A stretch of DNA of 64,000 bases from an uncultured Bacilli bacterium (GTDB taxonomy: Bacteria > Bacillota_I > Bacilli_A > RFN20 > DUOF01). The notes beneath the pieces are model-generated. The model was not told where the DNA came from. It was given only the letters and a program-made list of their open reading frames with translations, and did not search any database. The position numbers and the translations under genes were made by a program. This document shows, one piece after another, positions 33,838 to 43,872 of the stretch (positions are counted from its first letter, which is position 1; each line of letters begins with the position of its first letter). Where the stretch lies: the NCBI GenBank assembly GCA_934183255.1, contig CAKPSD010000001.1, positions 372,001 to 436,000 on the forward strand, given 5' to 3'.

Positions 33838-34850
33838 TTACACACCCACTAAAATAGTGTCATTTATTTCTTTTTCTAATACAGATAAACTATCTAATAT
33901 TTCATCAAATGTAGGTATATCACCATATAACATATCTTTCATGTTTTTATAGTCTGCTTTTAATTGATCTATTCTTTCTTTACCAGGAATTAACTTAATT
34001 TTACCTTGTTCTATTTCTTCATATCTAGAGTAGCTATCCCTGTAAAATTTATTTTTAAATAAGATTACTTCATTTAACAAGCCTATATCATTTAATGCAT
34101 TATTTTTATATTCTGTTTTCATAAACATGTATATATCATAATAATGTCTTGAATAACGTGATGGTAAAATTTTATCCATAGGTCTATTAGCAACACTATG
34201 TAAGATTGTAATTTTCTCCCAAAATGTTCTTTTAGGTTCAACTGTTAATACAGAAATTGATAACTCACCAAAGTATTTTTTAATTTTTCCTCTATATATG
34301 GTGTTACTTTAATATTTGATGATGGAGTTAATGCTGCAATAGGACCTATCTCTAATCTTATATATTGTAAAATTGCTTCTGACTCATATAATTTAGGATA
34401 ATAAATATTAACTATTTGGTCATCATCTTCACTAACTTCTATTTTTATTTCATCTTTAACATACTCTTTTAAAACTCTTATTAACTCTGGTATTAATTTT
34501 TCTTTTATAAATGTTCCTGCTTCTGCATTTAACATTTTATTGTATCTTAGCTGTGCTGTATTACTTCTATCTAGCATAGGTTCCTCTTCACTTACACCTA
34601 AACTAGTCCAATTTAATATTAAATCTATATCTTCAGAAAAACGATTTATAATATTAAATCCTTTTGATAAACTAGTACCACCTTTAAATGTAAAAGCATC
34701 CTTATATTTAATTTTATTAAAAATCACATCTAACATTAAACAAACCCAAAAATCTTTTTCTATTATTGCTGGATTTAATCCACTGCCAACAGCACACTTT
34801 TCAATAATAATTTTTTTATTATTCATATCAAAGTTTGCAAATCTATACAT
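33838..34850 (-). pseudogene. Second AbiEii/AbiGii nucleotidyltransferase toxin, frameshifted
   Basis: The N-terminal frame (34850-34245) has AIIEKDFWVCLML, TFKGGTSLSKGF and RFSEDIDLIL, the AbiEii nucleotidyltransferase core. It shifts out of frame after PYIEEKLK. In the other frame sequence continues KYFGELSISVLTVEPKRTFW then EKITILHSVANRPMDKIL and SRHYYDIYMF, the expected AbiEii C-terminus, to 33838. The break is a run of six A (T at 34276-34281 on the plus strand) where seven would restore one protein of about 337 residues. It differs in sequence from the first AbiEii (22434-23277), so is an independent system. Confidence 0.82.
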
Positions 34851-34853
34851 TTA

Positions 34854-35462
34854 TTATTCTCCTTTCGCACAAATAACTTTAATAAATTGATAAATCCATA
34901 AATTTGTTTTTCTTGCTTCTGTTAATAATATTTGCTTTGATTCTTCTGGTATTTTTTTAGCTATTTTTTCACATATTTCTTTACTTATATTTTGCTTTCC
35001 TAATGCTTTTAATGACTGTATAACTACATTAGTAATATAAGAATAATTAGATATTTCTTTCTTATTAGAATGCCTAAATTCAATAATTAATTTTTCTATG
35101 TTGTAAATTCTGCAAGGCCCATCACTAATAAAAATATATTTAGCAGGTACTTGAGTAGATAATCCTAATAAATTAAGACAATAGTTACCACCAGGCGCTA
35201 TATTCCAATTGAATTTTCTTGCTAATGCAAAAGCACACTCTACAATAGGTGGAGCTGCATACATCTTAAAAAATTCATTATATTCCGTTTTATAATAAAC
35301 TCCAGGAAATACATTTCTTATCTTATCTTCTTTTGCTAATCTTTCAAAAACTTTTCTTATTCCATCATAACTACCAAGTTCTATAAAATCAGATGTACAA
35401 AAAGCTTTCATATTCTCTTTTTCAATTTTTTCTAACATTTTATTTTTTAATGATTCGCTCAT
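34854..35462 (-). CDS. DUF6088 / AbiEi-like antitoxin
   Basis: 202 residues. A short N-terminal winged-helix (FCTSDFIELGSYDGIRKVFERL in pieces, then IRNVFPGVYYK) and a central domain APGGNYCLNLLGLSTQVP, KYIFISDGPCR, typical of DUF6088 proteins found upstream of AbiEii-type toxins. It ends three bases before the toxin start, with the toxin ribosome site inside its last codons. It probably represses its own operon via the adjacent inverted repeat. Confidence 0.8.
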   Translation of the reverse strand: MSESLKNKMLEKIEKENMKAFCTSDFIELGSYDGIRKVFERLAKEDKIRNVFPGVYYKTEYNEFFKMYAAPPIVECAFALARKFNWNIAPGGNYCLNLLGLSTQVPAKYIFISDGPCRIYNIEKLIIEFRHSNKKEISNYSYITNVVIQSLKALGKQNISKEICEKIAKKIPEESKQILLTEARKTNLWIYQFIKVICAKGE

Positions 35463-35476
35463 AAAAAATCACCATT

Positions 35477-35506
35477 TGTCACAATTATTATATTTTTTTT
35501 GTGACA
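35477..35506 (-). promoter_or_regulatory. Inverted repeat upstream of the DUF6088 antitoxin gene
   Basis: TGTCACAA (35477-35484) and TTGTGACA (35499-35506) are perfect inverted repeats, starting 15 bases before the antitoxin ATG. Position and symmetry suit an autoregulatory operator. Confidence 0.6.
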
Positions 35507-35592
35507 TAAAATCAATAAATATTATAATATTGTTATTAAATGAATAGCAAATAAAAGCAATATTTCACCTCCTTGTATATTTTTATAGTTAA

Positions 35593-35997
35593 TTAAATAA
35601 AGTTTTCTAGTCTCTTACTATTAACTGCATACCCTTCAAGCAAATACTTTTTCAACACATTATTAGCCCATTTTCTAAATGCTATACCTCTTTTAGATTT
35701 AACTCTATATCCAACACTAATAATCATATCTAAATTATAGAAATCAACTAAATGTGTTTGACTTTTGCCTTCAATAGCCCCATGTTTAGTGGTTGTTGCA
35801 AATTTTGCAATAACCTCTTCTTTTTCTAATTCTTCATCTAAAATATTTTTTATATGCCTAGAAATAACAGACTTATCTCTATCAAATAACTTCGCTATTT
35901 CATCTAGATTCAACCACACAGTCTCATTTTCTTTATCTACTTTAACCTCTAATTCTAAATTATCATCATTAAATACTACTAAATTATATTTTTTCAT
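35593..35997 (-). CDS. Truncated RhuM-family protein
   Basis: 134 residues. LELEVKVDKENETVWLNLDEIAKLF in pieces, RDKSVISRHI and YNLDMIISVGYRVKS, FRKWANNVLKKYLLEG are the RhuM core. Family members continue well past 300 residues; this one stops at KRLENFI right after the conserved core. It has a proper GGAGA site. It may be a functional short DNA-binding form or a remnant. Unlike the copy at 15891-17135, it has no PLD-like domain. Confidence 0.65.
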   Translation of the reverse strand: MKKYNLVVFNDDNLELEVKVDKENETVWLNLDEIAKLFDRDKSVISRHIKNILDEELEKEEVIAKFATTTKHGAIEGKSQTHLVDFYNLDMIISVGYRVKSKRGIAFRKWANNVLKKYLLEGYAVNSKRLENFI

Positions 35998-36070
35998 CTT
36001 GTATCTCTCCTTTACTTAAATAATTTGATTTCTATAATTTAATAATCATTTATTTTAAGTAAAGACATAT

Positions 36071-36136
36071 AAAAAAAGCATTATCTACACCTCCAATATA
36101 GTCAATTTACTACTATAATGAAAGCATTGATACTGC
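36071..36136 (+). repeat. Short structured repeat, copy B
   Basis: Same order of blocks as copy A at 24084: AAAAAAAGCA, TATC, AATATAGT (36095-36102), ACTATAAT (36112-36119), AAA, then TTGATACTGC (36127-36136). The outer stem has one mismatch, the inner stem TATAGT/ACTATA is perfect. It lies upstream of the truncated RhuM gene. Confidence 0.6.
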
Positions 36137-36593
36137 CCTCGTTTCATTACAAAAATATTCTATCATATTTGTCTAATATTGTATATTTTTGTCGATAGTT
36201 AATCTATGAAAATAATTTTTATTTATATTCTAATAATTACATATAGTTTTCTATATGTATGTTATATATAAAATAATTTAGCACTGTATTATTTTTGCTT
36301 AGTCAATAAATCATTACCTTTTAATTTCACTTTCAAGTACAAATTTATTTCTTAAAGTGAAATACTTTTCTTAAATATTATTAATACCTTTTCATTTTTA
36401 TTATTAAAGAAAAATTTGCAAAAATTGCTGTTTTCGCAAGATAAATTTTCATTATTAGAACATTTTTTATACATCATGTTTATAAAAATTCATCAATATA
36501 TAATTTCATTATGTTTTTCCCTAATTATATGGCATATCAAAATAGCATTTTTTCACATTATATTTTAATTAATATCAATGATGATAAAAGGTA
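36137..36593. other. AT-rich gap without a recognisable gene
   Basis: About 460 bases between the RhuM region and the end of the seven-gene operon. I see no gene, RNA or strong hairpin; only short AT-rich fragments. Confidence 0.5.
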
Positions 36594-38042
36594 TTATAAT
36601 TCATCAAACAAATTATGTCTGTCGAAAGCATTAATTTTCCCAAAATCTAATACCTGACCATCTTTTATTTTAACGCTATTATATTTGAAAATTGAACATA
36701 TAAATAATTGATTATTTTTAAAATTATTTTTAATCATACCCAAAACTTTTTCTATTGTTTTTTGCTCTACCTCTTTACCACTTGGTGAATCTATAAAAAC
36801 TGGAAAAGTAATTCCCGTTTTTTCTTGTAGCAAAGAAATATAAGCTAGTTTATAAGCTATTACCATTTTATATAAAATTGCCCCAGAAAAAGATTGTGTG
36901 TTTTTCAAAAAAATCATATCAGGTTTAAATTCTATACCTATTTGTAATTTATCCCAGTTTTTCTTTATTTTATCTATAAGCTTATTTACCCATTCATTAT
37001 CTTTTTTTGTAATTTCCTCTATTTTTCTTTGAAGTTCCTTCTTTTCCTTATCTAATTCTCCTATAACTTTGGTAACTTGAATCATGTCAATTTCCGCTTT
37101 TCTTACTATAGAATTAAATTGCTCAAGTGATGTATCAATATCAATTAAATTATTATTTTTTCTTTTCGTTTCTTTTAATGATAATTCTTTTTTTAAATTA
37201 TCCCGTTTGAGCGTTAATTCATTTATTCTTAATTGATTTATGGTATCTATATCTTTGAAATTTGTCAAATGCTCTTTCTTAATTATGTGATTTTTCCCAT
37301 CAATTGTCACTTGTATACCTAAATTTTCAATATACTTTCCAAACTTGTCATTGCTATTTTTTGTATATTTCAAATTGCGTATTTGATTATTTAATATGTT
37401 TATTTTATTTTTTAAAGAAGCAATCTCATTTTCTAATGTTTCATCATATACTCCTAATGTCAAATTATTATCATAATTTTTTATCTGTTCTTGATATATT
37501 TTTACATTTTGCATTAACTTATATTTATTTTCCATCTCAATGATATTTTTATTTTTCTCCACTAAACATGAAACATCTTTATCATTCAATCCTCTCAAAA
37601 ATGCATCAATATTAAAATTATTTTCTCCTATCATTTTTCCCCTATTAAGCATTGTCCAACCATTGTCTTGATCAATATAAAGAATAGATAATAAACTATT
37701 TATCAAATCATTATTTGAAATTCCAAAAACAATAGACATAATTTTGTTATTATCTATTTCAACATTATATGACTCATTATTTATCCAAATCAACTGGTCA
37801 ATTCTTTTTATATTTATTATTTGATTTGATCTTTCTAATGTAATATCAAATTCATAATTTTTAAAATCAACCTTTTTTGTTGATGGAATTTTAAAACCAA
37901 GAGAATACAGTAATGACCTTAAAAATGTTGTTTTCCCCGTTGAATTTACTTTACTATAAAAAAACATTAAATTTTCATCAAAATCAAACTGTTTTGGCAC
38001 AAAATCAAGTTTATGTCTAATATTAAAACTTTTTATTATCAT
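36594..38042 (-). CDS. SMC-like coiled-coil ATPase, last gene of the defence operon
   Basis: 482 residues. Walker A is STGKTT at 34-39 (Lys37) in a divergent loop FYSKVNSTGKTT. A coiled coil fills about 160-350. The C-terminal lobe has FSGAILYKM, and VFIDSPSGKE in the place of Walker B/D-loop. Such small SMC-like ATPases accompany effector nucleases in ABC-three-component-type conflict systems. It begins two bases after the stop of the Cap4-like nuclease, which strongly suggests they work together. Confidence 0.65.
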   Translation of the reverse strand: MIIKSFNIRHKLDFVPKQFDFDENLMFFYSKVNSTGKTTFLRSLLYSLGFKIPSTKKVDFKNYEFDITLERSNQIINIKRIDQLIWINNESYNVEIDNNKIMSIVFGISNNDLINSLLSILYIDQDNGWTMLNRGKMIGENNFNIDAFLRGLNDKDVSCLVEKNKNIIEMENKYKLMQNVKIYQEQIKNYDNNLTLGVYDETLENEIASLKNKINILNNQIRNLKYTKNSNDKFGKYIENLGIQVTIDGKNHIIKKEHLTNFKDIDTINQLRINELTLKRDNLKKELSLKETKRKNNNLIDIDTSLEQFNSIVRKAEIDMIQVTKVIGELDKEKKELQRKIEEITKKDNEWVNKLIDKIKKNWDKLQIGIEFKPDMIFLKNTQSFSGAILYKMVIAYKLAYISLLQEKTGITFPVFIDSPSGKEVEQKTIEKVLGMIKNNFKNNQLFICSIFKYNSVKIKDGQVLDFGKINAFDRHNLFDEL

Positions 38043-38043
38043 A

Positions 38044-39021
38044 CTATATGTCAGCCTCTTTCTTTATATTACTTATAACAAAATCTTTTTTAAATATTTC
38101 TAGCAAAAGAATTTTTATCAAACCTTCTTTTATTTTTGAATCACCATTATATTCTACTAATTCTTCATATTTACTCCATTTCTGTTTTATATAATCATAT
38201 TTATTATTGTAACTCGTTTTATTTTCTATATAGTCAGAAAGTATTCTTATTATGTTAGTATAGTCCCATTCTAATTCTGACAGCACCTTTTCATAAATCT
38301 GATGACAGTCAAAATAGTATTCTTCATCCATAACTTTTGAGAATTCTTCTTCTCGCATTGTCTCTTTTAGATATGGCAATACTACATAATAAACTAGTTT
38401 TTCTTTTGAAATTTCATATGATCTATGAGTTGCATTAATAAGATTTTCAGTTATAAGCTCATCATAAATAACTCTACTTTTAGAATCATCCTTTATAGCT
38501 TTTTGCAAAAAATACGACAATTCCTTTATAACTAACTTTTTTTTCGATTCTTTGTTTCCATAAAAATGAAGAATATCCACAGATAAATTATCATAATATT
38601 TAAAATTATCACCTAAAATTTTCTTAATTTTATTTTTGGCTTTCGCATCCAAATCGTTGAAACTATAACTAGTCCCATAATCATAATATTTTTTATTTCT
38701 TGTATTGAATGGATCGCAAATATTGGATACATATAGTAATTTCACATTATCACCACTACAATCATTTAACGATTTTAGCGCTTTATTATAATGGCTACCA
38801 ACACTATCTCTTTTGTCAACATCATAAAGGCACTTGACTTGGGCATATACTTTACCATATTTTGTTTTAATCTCTATATCCTCTTTACTTCCTTCTATAT
38901 TTAAGTATAAATTGTTTTTTATATCTTTGAAAAATAAATATATACCAGTGCTTATTTGAAAGAACCATCCGTTAATGCTAGCCGAAGCATTTCTATCAAT
39001 TTCATCATTAGTTTTACTCAT
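38044..39021 (-). CDS. Cap4/DUF4297-like PD-(D/E)XK nuclease
   Basis: 325 residues. The N-terminus NGWFFQISTGIYLFFKDI, then NIEGSKEDIEIKT and VYAQVKC, shows the nuclease pattern Glu43, Asp48, and Gln61-x-Lys63 typical of Cap4/DUF4297-like dsDNA nucleases. The remaining 250 residues are helical with no recognised sensor domain. In Cap4 the nuclease is triggered by a nucleotide signal; here no cyclase is nearby, and the ATPase gene that follows is the likely control partner. Confidence 0.65.
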   Translation of the reverse strand: MSKTNDEIDRNASASINGWFFQISTGIYLFFKDIKNNLYLNIEGSKEDIEIKTKYGKVYAQVKCLYDVDKRDSVGSHYNKALKSLNDCSGDNVKLLYVSNICDPFNTRNKKYYDYGTSYSFNDLDAKAKNKIKKILGDNFKYYDNLSVDILHFYGNKESKKKLVIKELSYFLQKAIKDDSKSRVIYDELITENLINATHRSYEISKEKLVYYVVLPYLKETMREEEFSKVMDEEYYFDCHQIYEKVLSELEWDYTNIIRILSDYIENKTSYNNKYDYIKQKWSKYEELVEYNGDSKIKEGLIKILLLEIFKKDFVISNIKKEADI

Positions 39022-39114
39022 TGTATTTTTCTCCTTATCTAATTATTTCATATAACAAATAATATCATAAATTTTCCAAATAAAAAAACAGATAATTATC
39101 TTATCTAGTATTTT

Positions 39115-40365
39115 TTAATTTTCATTTTCTATTATTTTTGAAACAATATATCCAATCCTCTTTATAACACCTGTAACCAATGCATTCCCCATCATAAAAT
39201 ATCTTTTTCTCTCTGGTAACACACAAGTCCAATTATCTGGAAATTGATTTAATCTTTCACATTCTACTGGTGTTAAAATTCTTCTTTTACCCGTACATGG
39301 ATCATCAATTATATGAGTACTTCTATTAAGTGTACCTTCACTTGTTAACATAGTTCTTCCTGGTAACTGTAATGAATCTGTAGGAGACATAGCTCCTTCC
39401 GAGTATAAATATTTTATTCCCAGTTTGGAAGTTCTTGGTATTTTTTTACTACCTCTAAGATATTTAAACTTTTCTTGTTTAACATCATCCAAATAAAAAC
39501 GACTATCAATAGGCTCATATTGAATTATTTGTTCTAATTTAATTGGAGATACATAAATAGGAATAACTTTATATGTGTATATTTTTCCATTAATCATATA
39601 TCCAGAATTTTCAAAGCACTCACTAAAATCATTAGATACATCTAATATTGTTTTATGATTTTTCTTCAATAGAATTGGTTCTATTTTTTTATCAAAATCT
39701 TCAACAGGAAAAGCACTTGCAAACACTCCATACTCTTTAATAATATTTTCAGCACTTATCTTTTTTGTTTTTTTATAATACTCTGTTGTTTTATTGTATG
39801 CAAAAATATAAATTCTTCTTCTCCTTTGAGGGAAGCCATAATTTGCTGCATTTATGACTCTCCACTCAACTACATATCCCAAATCATCTAAACAGCGTAG
39901 CATTATTCCAAAATCTCTTCCTTTTTGTTTTGATGGAGACTTAAGTAATCTATCTACATTTTCTAATAAGACAAAGGGAGTTTTCTTAGCCTTTAATATA
40001 TCAACTATATCCCACCACAATACACCTTTTTTTCCTTCAATACCTTTTTCATTAGAAAGAGATCTAGCTACAGAATAATCTTGACAAGGAAAACCGCCGC
40101 ATAAAAGAGAATGATCAGGTATACTTTTTTTATCTACCAAACTAATATTTAAATTACTTAATTCATCATCGGAAGAATTAAATCTTTTTTTGTAACACTC
40201 ATAAGCATATTGTTTAGATGTTGATGGTTCCCATTGATTAGCCCAAACAAATTTAAAATTATTTTTTTCTATCGCTAAGCCTTTTTTATTTATTTTTTTT
40301 ATATCATTTAGACCTATTCTGAATCCTCCAACACCCGCAAATAATTCTATAACAGTTTTTTCCAT
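39115..40365 (-). CDS. DNA (cytosine-5)-methyltransferase
   Basis: 416 residues, complete. Motif I ELFAGVGGFRIGL at the N-terminus, motif IV GGFPCQDYSVA with the catalytic Cys in PCQ, motif VI ENVDRLL, motif VIII QRRRRIYIF, and motif X RYFMMGNALVTGVI at the end. The target-recognition region lies about 230-350. It would protect the host genome from the neighbouring nucleases. The recognition site cannot be read. Confidence 0.94.
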   Translation of the reverse strand: MEKTVIELFAGVGGFRIGLNDIKKINKKGLAIEKNNFKFVWANQWEPSTSKQYAYECYKKRFNSSDDELSNLNISLVDKKSIPDHSLLCGGFPCQDYSVARSLSNEKGIEGKKGVLWWDIVDILKAKKTPFVLLENVDRLLKSPSKQKGRDFGIMLRCLDDLGYVVEWRVINAANYGFPQRRRRIYIFAYNKTTEYYKKTKKISAENIIKEYGVFASAFPVEDFDKKIEPILLKKNHKTILDVSNDFSECFENSGYMINGKIYTYKVIPIYVSPIKLEQIIQYEPIDSRFYLDDVKQEKFKYLRGSKKIPRTSKLGIKYLYSEGAMSPTDSLQLPGRTMLTSEGTLNRSTHIIDDPCTGKRRILTPVECERLNQFPDNWTCVLPERKRYFMMGNALVTGVIKRIGYIVSKIIENEN

Positions 40366-40389
40366 AAATTACCCCATCCATTCAGTATA

Positions 40390-41178
40390 TTATTCATACA
40401 GTTTTAACAACTCCTCAAATGTTATTTCAATTCCACACTTTTTCAATCTGTCTTTTCTCTCGTTATATAACTTTTCTAAAATATCTTTGTAATAATCACC
40501 ATAATGCAATCTATTATGACATTCACTACAAAGAGAAACAATATTTGCTTCTACATCTAAATTAACATTGTAATACTTTTGATATTTCAATGGTATCAGA
40601 TGATGAGCTTCTGTATACATAACATTTAATTTTTTCCTTTTAAAAGAAATATGTTTTATTGAAAATTCACAACAAAAATTTGACAACTTCAATGCATTAT
40701 AAGAAACAATAGAATCTCTATAACATTTATTTATATTATTTATGTCTTTTTTATAAAGTTCTTTTATCTTATCTTCAATAAAAGTAAATTTATACTTTTC
40801 AAATTTAGCATTAATTAATTCTTTTAATCCATTATCAGCATCATTATTTGCTACTATTTCATTAATGTCTATAGTATATTCGCCTTTTTTAAAGTTCAAA
40901 TACACTTTCTTTAATTCACTAATTTTTTCTTTTTCAATATACTCATCCCATATTTTTTTATAATCTTCATCAATAATATTTTCGCTCACATTGAATGACG
41001 GATCTATGCTTTTAAAAATAGAAATAGCATACACAATATTTTGAGAACTTATATCCTTATGAAAATAAGTATTTATTTTATCAGTAAAATCTTTTACTGC
41101 TTTTTGACTTAATTTATCTCTATCAAAATAATATAACGCAAGTATCAAACTTAATTCGTCTTTAGAAAATTTATTCAT
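40390..41178 (-). CDS. HNH endonuclease
   Basis: 262 residues. The C-terminal third has the HNH fold: YTEAHHLIPLKYQKYYNVN in pieces, EANIVSLCSECHNRLHYGD, with Cys ligands CSEC. The N-terminal 170 residues are helical and unassigned, perhaps for target recognition. It overlaps the upstream MutH-like gene by eight bases. Together with the methyltransferase it looks like the cutting part of a restriction system. Confidence 0.8.
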   Translation of the reverse strand: MNKFSKDELSLILALYYFDRDKLSQKAVKDFTDKINTYFHKDISSQNIVYAISIFKSIDPSFNVSENIIDEDYKKIWDEYIEKEKISELKKVYLNFKKGEYTIDINEIVANNDADNGLKELINAKFEKYKFTFIEDKIKELYKKDINNINKCYRDSIVSYNALKLSNFCCEFSIKHISFKRKKLNVMYTEAHHLIPLKYQKYYNVNLDVEANIVSLCSECHNRLHYGDYYKDILEKLYNERKDRLKKCGIEITFEELLKLYE

Positions 41179-41872
41179 AATATTTACCTTCTACTACTAT
41201 TTTTTTTATAAACGTATTGTTAAGCCAAAAACTATGTTTTACAAAATCTTCTTTTTTTGTAAATTTATCTTTTACAGGTAAAGGAAGTGTATCTTCTGCA
41301 TTTTGTGCATGAGGCCTAACGTGCACATACTTTGTTTCAGATTTCGATGGAAAAAAAGTTATATATCTATTTCTATCATCTATATAATTAACTATTTTAC
41401 CTTCTAACACTAAATTTTTTGTATAGTTCCATATAGATTTAACTTCCGATTCTAAAATGTCATCAGGCATTTTCCAAACTTTGATGCCAACAAACTTGCT
41501 ATCATTATAATCTTTTTTAAAGACTACAAACACAAAAATATTTTTAATAAAATAGTTTCTTAATGAACTTGATTCCCATTTTTCCTCAACAATTTCAGCA
41601 TACTTAAAAACATTTAATGATATTGACTCTTTTAAATTATCATTCCATTCTAAATTTATAGTTTTAATAATACAATTTAATTCCTTGAATAGACTAACAA
41701 TTTTTTCTTTATTATCAGATTTGTTTATAATTGAATCAAAAATCATTCTGTTGACATTTTTAGCATTTGAATCGATACATAATTTACTTTTTATTTCTTC
41801 AACTTTTTTTCCTTTTATTTTATCAACTTCTATATTGAGTAAGTCACATAAAGAAACTATTTTATTAATCAT
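41171..41872 (-). CDS. MutH/Sau3AI-like protein lacking the catalytic Glu
   Basis: 233 residues. The pattern IIKTINL at 68-74, LKESISLNVFKYAEIVEEKW (80-99), VGIKVWKMP, VHVRPHAQNAEDTLPLP (183-199) and HSFWLNNTFIKK (213-224) fits the MutH/Sau3AI family. In active members the ExK motif precedes KT; here the Glu position is Ile69 before Lys70. Sau3AI itself has an inactive C-terminal copy that serves as an allosteric domain, and this protein may be a free-standing version. It would then recognise DNA rather than cut it. Confidence 0.6.
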   Translation of the reverse strand: MINKIVSLCDLLNIEVDKIKGKKVEEIKSKLCIDSNAKNVNRMIFDSIINKSDNKEKIVSLFKELNCIIKTINLEWNDNLKESISLNVFKYAEIVEEKWESSSLRNYFIKNIFVFVVFKKDYNDSKFVGIKVWKMPDDILESEVKSIWNYTKNLVLEGKIVNYIDDRNRYITFFPSKSETKYVHVRPHAQNAEDTLPLPVKDKFTKKEDFVKHSFWLNNTFIKKIVVEGKYYE

Positions 41873-41883
41873 TATTTACACCC

Positions 41884-43872
41884 CTACTTTTTATATGATT
41901 CAATTATATCATCTTTTGACATAAATGAATCATTTTCAAACTCTTGGCCACCTATTTCTATATTGCTTGAATCCAGAATTCTTAGCATTCTTTGTTCTTT
42001 TAGTTCTAATCTATTATCCACAGCTTCATCTATTGTATCTTCATTAATAAGAAAATAATAATTCGCTGTGGTTCCTAACGGCATGTTAATTCTATGTATT
42101 CTATCTTTTGATTGAATAAATTGTGCTGCATTATAATTTCTATTTACATATATAGCATGTTGACAAACTTTGTGCAATGATATTGACTCAGCTAATGTAG
42201 CAGGATTAGCTATAAGAATCATACTATTGCCATATTTAAATCTATTTATAGCATCTATTCTATCGTTTCCATTAACTGTTCCATTTATAATCTCAACTCG
42301 CGAATTTTGCTTATTATTTAGTAAATTTTTCAAGCAATACATATTTTGAACAAACACATCCCAAATAATAACTTTTTTTCCTTGTTTTACTAAATCAACA
42401 GCAATCTCCACTGCTTTATCATTTTTGGGAATACTAAGTGCCCCTAATTCAAACTTATATATTAATTTTGCTATGTTACTATTTGCAATTTTATTTCTTA
42501 TCAAATTATCTGCTTTCATCAATAAATCATTTTGAGAATCATCAATTTCATATTCGTCACAATACTCTTTCATATATTCATCAATAGAATTCACTATACT
42601 CTTCGATAGCAGACCAGGATTGGCTGAAACTTGCATTTTTCTTATCGCTACTGCTTTCATTAAATTTAAATTGAAAGATGATTCCCAATCATCATCTATT
42701 TCAAATGAAAATTTATTTAAAAAATCATATACTTCTAATTGATTGTCTGACAAATTACATGAAACATAATTGTATACTGGTTCTGACAATTCTTTTGTTT
42801 CTAATAGATATTTTTTTGAAACTCTGGAATAATATGGAGCTATGCTATTCATCAAATTTTTTTCATCCTCTTCTTTAATACCATTTTTAGTAAATGAAGA
42901 GAGAACTTTATAATTAAACGGTATTATCTTGTCATAAGGAGAATAAATATTCATTAATGAATACAAATCTTCATAACCATTTGGCATCGGCGTACCTGTT
43001 AAAACAATCCTTGCTTTTGCAGATTTAGTTATTTCTAAAACTGCTTTTGTTATATTTGCATTAGGATTTTTTTCTTTATGCGCTTCATCTATTATCAACA
43101 TTACTTTTTTGTTATTAAAATAATCGATAATATCTTTAGTAAATCTCCATGCCTTATCTACATTAATAAATAATATTTCTGAATGATTGGATATAGATGA
43201 TGACAAATAACTTTTAACATCATCTTTTGCACTATTAGCCAAATTTATAAAGGATGGTTCTTTATTAAAACAAGTGATATATTCATCATACCATGCATTA
43301 AAAGAATTTATAGGACCGATAATCACCATATAATCAACTTGATTTTTATGTTTCAAATAATTATATGCGGCATAAGAAATAATTGTTTTCCCTGATCCAG
43401 GAACTGAAAAATCAAATCCACCATTATTTATCGTAAGATAGTAAGATGCAGTATATTGGTATGGCCTAAGTTTTATTTTTAATGAGTAATCACAGTACTC
43501 GCAATATTTTTTAAAGGAATCATCTTCAAATATATTCTCACTTTTCAATTTTCTTAATAGCTCTGTGTTGGATTTAAATGAGTCATGACTCATATTATTG
43601 TGAGATATCTTTTCATTTATATAATCATCTCTTATTATTTCTATCTGTAAAACAGATTCAATAAAATTAAAAATTTTAGAAATTTCATCGCTAATAAGAT
43701 TTTCATCATTTATAAGAAAAGTTATAATCAAAGCATCTTCTTCTAACACATATTTTATATGTTGATTTGAATTTAAAAATATTCTTATTTTGGTTATTTT
43801 TCTTTGGTTTGCTGTTGGAATATTTATAATTTTCAATATTTTATCTTTATACAATATTTTTGAATTGTCCAT
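41884..43872 (-). CDS. SNF2-family DEAD/DEAH helicase-like ATPase
   Basis: 662 residues. Motif I VPGSGKTIISYAAY, motif II LIIDEAHKEKNP, motif III VLTGTPMPNGYEDLYSL, and C-terminal motif VI QFIQSKDRIHRI with preceding NPATLAESISLHKV mark an SNF2-like double-stranded DNA translocase. The first 130 residues are unassigned. Its ATG overlaps the TAA of the ParB-like gene (TAATG), implying coupled translation. Probably remodels or translocates DNA for the associated nucleases. Confidence 0.9.
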   Translation of the reverse strand: MDNSKILYKDKILKIINIPTANQRKITKIRIFLNSNQHIKYVLEEDALIITFLINDENLISDEISKIFNFIESVLQIEIIRDDYINEKISHNNMSHDSFKSNTELLRKLKSENIFEDDSFKKYCEYCDYSLKIKLRPYQYTASYYLTINNGGFDFSVPGSGKTIISYAAYNYLKHKNQVDYMVIIGPINSFNAWYDEYITCFNKEPSFINLANSAKDDVKSYLSSSISNHSEILFINVDKAWRFTKDIIDYFNNKKVMLIIDEAHKEKNPNANITKAVLEITKSAKARIVLTGTPMPNGYEDLYSLMNIYSPYDKIIPFNYKVLSSFTKNGIKEEDEKNLMNSIAPYYSRVSKKYLLETKELSEPVYNYVSCNLSDNQLEVYDFLNKFSFEIDDDWESSFNLNLMKAVAIRKMQVSANPGLLSKSIVNSIDEYMKEYCDEYEIDDSQNDLLMKADNLIRNKIANSNIAKLIYKFELGALSIPKNDKAVEIAVDLVKQGKKVIIWDVFVQNMYCLKNLLNNKQNSRVEIINGTVNGNDRIDAINRFKYGNSMILIANPATLAESISLHKVCQHAIYVNRNYNAAQFIQSKDRIHRINMPLGTTANYYFLINEDTIDEAVDNRLELKEQRMLRILDSSNIEIGGQEFENDSFMSKDDIIESYKK

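Noticed and set aside
38044..39021. CBASS system around the Cap4-like nuclease
   Set aside because: No cyclic nucleotide synthase gene is present in the operon or nearby, and no SAVED domain was recognised in the protein.
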